DNA of 64,000 nt from Spongiivirga citrea (GTDB taxonomy: Bacteria > Bacteroidota > Bacteroidia > Flavobacteriales > Flavobacteriaceae). Positions 60,982 to 64,000 of the stretch are shown piece by piece. Numbering within the stretch: position 1 is the stretch's first letter; each line of letters opens with the position of its first letter. Position numbers and translations under genes: made by a program. The notes beneath the pieces are model-generated. The model had not been told where the DNA came from, did not search any database, and saw only the letters and a program-made list of their open reading frames with translations. The stretch is taken from NCBI RefSeq assembly GCF_010671565.1, contig NZ_JAABOQ010000005.1, positions 62,001 to 126,000 on the forward strand. Reading direction: 5' to 3'.

Positions 60982-62124
60982 ATGTTATCAAATCAAAAAC
61001 AGCTTTTTTCAATATCTGATGACGTCATTTATTTAAATGGTGCATATATGTCTCCGCAGCTAAAAAGTGTCGAAGAGATCGGAATTTCGAGCTTGAAACA
61101 AAAGGGAGACCCCGCAGCGATACTTCCTAAGCATTTTTTTGAACAACGGGCCATTTTAAAACAGTGCTTTGCTGAGCTTATTAATACATCGGCCCTTAAT
61201 ATTGCGATTATACCATCAGTATCCTATGGTATTGCAAATGCGGCAAATAATGTTCTGCTACAAAAAGGAGATGAAATTTTGTTGGTCGATGAGCAGTTTC
61301 CAAGTAATGTGTATGCATGGAATCATGTCGCTGAAAAAAATAATGCTCATACCAAAATCGTTTTACATCCTTCGGGAACAACAAATAGGGCTAAAAAGTG
61401 GAATGAACTTATTTTAAATGCCATTTCTAATAAAACAGCTGTGGTTGCCATGCCACATGCACATTGGGCCGATGGCACTTTATTCGATTTAAAGGCAATT
61501 CGAGAAAAAACAAATCTTGTTGGCGCCAAGTTAATCATCGACGGCACTCAAAGCGTTGGCGCATTGCCATTTGATGTAAATGAATTGCAACCCGATGCAC
61601 TAATATGCGGCGGATATAAATGGTTAATGGGACCTTATTCACTTGGCGTTGCTTATTATAATGAAAGTTTTTTTGAAGGCACGCCGATAGAGCATAACTG
61701 GATGAACCGATATGAAAGTGAGAATTTTGCCAAGTTGGTAGATTATCAAGATCAGTACAAACCAGGAGCAGAGCGTTTTTCTGTAGGCGAATCGAGCAAT
61801 TTTGTTTTAACACCAATGCTTACTCGAGCTATTGAACAATTGTTGGAATGGAAACCAGAAAGCATTCAAGAGTATTGCCATGAAATATCAAAAAATGCGA
61901 TTTCAAAATTAAGAGATCTAGGTTGTTTTATTGAAGATGATGATTTTAGAACTAAGCATCTATTCGGTATTTACCTTGCTGATCATATGAATATGAGTAT
62001 GATCAAGAAGAAAATGGCAGAGAACAATATAATTGTTTCATTTAGGGGTAATGCTATTCGTATTTCTCCTCACCTTTATAATACCAAAGAAGATTTTGAA
62101 ACCCTTGTACGTTGTTTTGAATAA
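60982..62124 (+). CDS. Class V aminotransferase-fold PLP enzyme
   Basis: A 380-residue PLP enzyme of the cysteine-desulfurase/selenocysteine-lyase fold: YLNGAYMSP at the start, SVSYGIANAAN, HAHWADGT, IIDGTQSVG and the PLP Lys213 in GGYKWLMGPYS. The ATG at 60982 is chosen because the fold begins at once (MLSNQKQLFSISDDV). The upstream ATG at 60937 would add 15 basic residues that lie next to a divergent promoter, and cannot be excluded. No catalytic Cys loop typical of NifS/IscS is seen, so a simple desulfurase is doubtful; it may be a kynureninase-like or amino-acid-processing enzyme of unknown substrate. Confidence 0.82.
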   Translation: MLSNQKQLFSISDDVIYLNGAYMSPQLKSVEEIGISSLKQKGDPAAILPKHFFEQRAILKQCFAELINTSALNIAIIPSVSYGIANAANNVLLQKGDEILLVDEQFPSNVYAWNHVAEKNNAHTKIVLHPSGTTNRAKKWNELILNAISNKTAVVAMPHAHWADGTLFDLKAIREKTNLVGAKLIIDGTQSVGALPFDVNELQPDALICGGYKWLMGPYSLGVAYYNESFFEGTPIEHNWMNRYESENFAKLVDYQDQYKPGAERFSVGESSNFVLTPMLTRAIEQLLEWKPESIQEYCHEISKNAISKLRDLGCFIEDDDFRTKHLFGIYLADHMNMSMIKKKMAENNIIVSFRGNAIRISPHLYNTKEDFETLVRCFE

Positions 62125-62203
62125 AAACTTTCACTTTTATTTAAGGTAACATCTTGTATCTTTACTGGCAGCTCCTTTTTGGAAGGGAAGTTTACCATTT
62201 GCT

Positions 62204-63985
62204 ATGAAATCTTTTTTAACGCTTTTACTTGTTTGCTTTTTTGCTCTGGCGAATGCACAAAATACTGTGCTCGCTAAACAGTACTTTGACAAAGGTGAAT
62301 TTGAAAAGGCTAAACTGTCATATCAAAACTTATATAAACAATATCCGGGTCGAGTTGACTTGTTTATGGAGCTGATCAAATGTTATCAGCAGCTGGAAGA
62401 TTATCTGGGAGCAGAAGCCTTAATAAACGAAAAGATAGCAAAACGGCCTAAGCAATATCAACTGCATATTATTCTGGGGAATAATTATGATTTGTTGGGC
62501 AATCAAGAAAAAGCAACAGAAAATTATGAGTATGCGCTATCAAAACTTGATGAGAATCCCAATTTAGTATATCGACTGGGCACTACTTTTGAACGATTAT
62601 CAAAACTTCGGTACGCTTTAAAGACTTATCAAAAAGGGTTAGGGTTAAATCCTGATCTAAATGTGCATTATCAAATAGGACGTTTGTATGGCGAACTTGG
62701 TGAGATCGAAAATATGTATAACAGCTTTTTCGATATGATGCTTACCAACCAAAATTATAGGCCGAATATTGAACGTAGTTTGAGTCAATTTGTAACCGAT
62801 GATCCTGCGAATGAAAACAACATCCTATTGCGAAAAATTCTCCTTAAAAAACTACAGACAAAACCCGATGTATTATGGAATGACTTTTTAAGTTGGTTGT
62901 TTATTCAGCAAAAACAATATAGCAAAGCATTTACTCAGGAAAAAGCCATTTATCAACGAACGGAAGGAAGTCTAAATAGGCTGATCGACCTTGCTTATTT
63001 GGCAAAGGATGAAAAAGATTACGATAGTGCGAGAGAGATTTTGGCTTATGTAATTGATAGGAATACCAACCCAGACGTCGACTACAATGCAGAGCGTAGC
63101 TTACTTCAAATAGAGGTTGCCACTTTGACGCGGGAAAAAATGGATGAAGTTGAGAGCAAGTTTAATATGCTTTTCGACACTTACGGAAGAAAAAACACCA
63201 CCATAGGACTTCAATTAGATCATGCGCGCTTTGTTGCATTTAGAAAGAATGACCCCAAGTCTGCAATTAAAGATTTAAAGAATACCTTAAAACTTCGTAT
63301 TAATAGTTTTCAAAAAGGAGAAGTCAAGATTGCTTTAGGGGATATATTGGTCTTCTCAGAACAATTTAATCAAGCACTTATTTATTATTCTCAAGTTCAA
63401 AAAAGTTTAAAGAATAATGTAGTTGGGCAGCAAGCACGTTTTAAAGTAGCGCAAACTAGTTATTATAAAGGCGATTTTGGCTGGGCGCAAACACAATTAA
63501 AAGTTCTTAGATCTTCAACTACTCAGCTCATTGCTAATGATGCGATGGAGCTAAGCCTACTTATTTCAGATAACTCTCTGGAAGATTCAACACAAGTAGC
63601 TCTTAAAAAATATGCCAGAGCCAGCTTATTGGCATTTCAAGAAAAAAATACTGAAGCAATTAACTTGTTAACTGATATTTTGACTCAACATAAGGGGGAG
63701 GCCATTGAAGATGAAGCACTTTTAAAACAAGCACGTTTGTATGAAGCCACTAATCAGTATGAAAAAGCAGCAATTAATTATCAATTAATGATCGATAATT
63801 ACAGTGATGGTATTTTGGCCGATGATGCTTTTTTTGGTTTAGCGGAGTTAAAAAATGGCATTTTATTAGAGCCAGATAGCGCAAAAGAATTATACGAAAA
63901 GATTATTTTTGACCACCAGGACAGCATTTACTTTGTCGAAGCTCGTAAAAAGTACCGCAAGCTTCGCGGGGATGCGATTAATTAA
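62204..63985 (+). CDS. Secreted tetratricopeptide-repeat protein
   Basis: A 593-residue protein with a signal peptide (SFLTLLLVCFFALANAQ) and TPR-like helices through most of its length (for example YFDKGEFEKAKLSYQNLYKQYP near residue 27, NYDLLGNQEKATENYEYALSK near 105, YEATNQYEKAAINYQLMIDNYSD near 518). It should be a periplasmic or outer-membrane-associated scaffold. It ends 15 bases before the right edge, and no partner is visible inside the window. Confidence 0.8.
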   Translation: MKSFLTLLLVCFFALANAQNTVLAKQYFDKGEFEKAKLSYQNLYKQYPGRVDLFMELIKCYQQLEDYLGAEALINEKIAKRPKQYQLHIILGNNYDLLGNQEKATENYEYALSKLDENPNLVYRLGTTFERLSKLRYALKTYQKGLGLNPDLNVHYQIGRLYGELGEIENMYNSFFDMMLTNQNYRPNIERSLSQFVTDDPANENNILLRKILLKKLQTKPDVLWNDFLSWLFIQQKQYSKAFTQEKAIYQRTEGSLNRLIDLAYLAKDEKDYDSAREILAYVIDRNTNPDVDYNAERSLLQIEVATLTREKMDEVESKFNMLFDTYGRKNTTIGLQLDHARFVAFRKNDPKSAIKDLKNTLKLRINSFQKGEVKIALGDILVFSEQFNQALIYYSQVQKSLKNNVVGQQARFKVAQTSYYKGDFGWAQTQLKVLRSSTTQLIANDAMELSLLISDNSLEDSTQVALKKYARASLLAFQEKNTEAINLLTDILTQHKGEAIEDEALLKQARLYEATNQYEKAAINYQLMIDNYSDGILADDAFFGLAELKNGILLEPDSAKELYEKIIFDHQDSIYFVEARKKYRKLRGDAIN

Positions 63986-64000
63986 GTGTAGAGTTCAGAG

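Noticed and set aside
1-64000. CRISPR array, prophage, integrase, transposase or rRNA
   Set aside because: No regularly spaced repeats, phage or transposase motifs or rRNA-like stretches were seen; the only tRNA found is the tRNA-Leu.

Overview
The window reads as chromosomal core DNA of a marine-type member of the Flavobacteriaceae (phylum Bacteroidota). The evidence is AT-rich sequence, gene starts with little or no Shine-Dalgarno signal, many Bacteroidota-type promoter boxes (TTG, a gap of 17-23, then TAnnTTTG), proteins with type IX secretion C-terminal domains, and flavobacterial gene neighbourhoods (rplM-rpsI-rpsB-tsf-pyrH-frr; odhA-odhB). No insertion sequence, prophage, integrase, CRISPR array or rRNA was seen. 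Gene density is high, and most gaps hold a promoter, a hairpin terminator, or both.

Layout. 1-3.1 kb: a secreted DUF1501/DUF1800 pair (the DUF1501 gene is cut by the left edge). 3.3-9.1 kb: a YraN-like nuclease fold, a stand-alone ACT-like protein, an acyltransferase, tatD, pth, rplY and prs, then a tRNA-Leu(CAA) with its own promoter and terminator. 9.2-19.7 kb: an RDD membrane protein, an M19-type dipeptidase, a secreted protein of unknown role, mfd, serS, an HTTM membrane protein and ribF. 19.7-24.7 kb: an exported-protein operon (large reprolysin-like metallopeptidase, lipoprotein, retropepsin-like protease). 24.8-33.8 kb: asnS, an RND/MMPL exporter, frr, pyrH, tsf, rpsB, rpsI and rplM, all on the minus strand and split by promoters and hairpins. 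34.0-37.5 kb: a TPR sensor kinase and LuxR-type regulator, flanked on both sides by genes for single-membrane-span proteins of 38 and 36 residues. 37.5-42.5 kb: odhB, an M23 peptidase and odhA. 42.6-48.4 kb: a beta-barrel protein, a kinase-aminotransferase fusion with a flavin monooxygenase, and a plug-domain protein. 48.7-57.1 kb: a vWA lipoprotein, penicillin acylase, aspartate kinase, a GNAT acetyltransferase and fructose-bisphosphatase. 57.1-60.8 kb: a signalling cluster (coiled coil, roadblock/longin-like protein, Rab-like small GTPase, hybrid histidine kinase) followed by a convergent TerB-like gene. 60.9-64 kb: a class V aminotransferase and a TPR protein.

Most promising for something undescribed: (1) the small-GTPase cluster at 57.1-60.3 kb, which looks like a prokaryotic Ras-type switch with a putative partner and a phosphorelay output; (2) three short transcription units at 26.46, 34.00 and 37.15 kb. 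Each has a Bacteroidota-type promoter, strong 5' RNA hairpins and its own terminator; one has no convincing reading frame (candidate small RNA) and two encode tiny membrane proteins; (3) the kinase-aminotransferase fusion paired with a flavin monooxygenase. All functional calls rest on reading motifs by eye; no database search was run.
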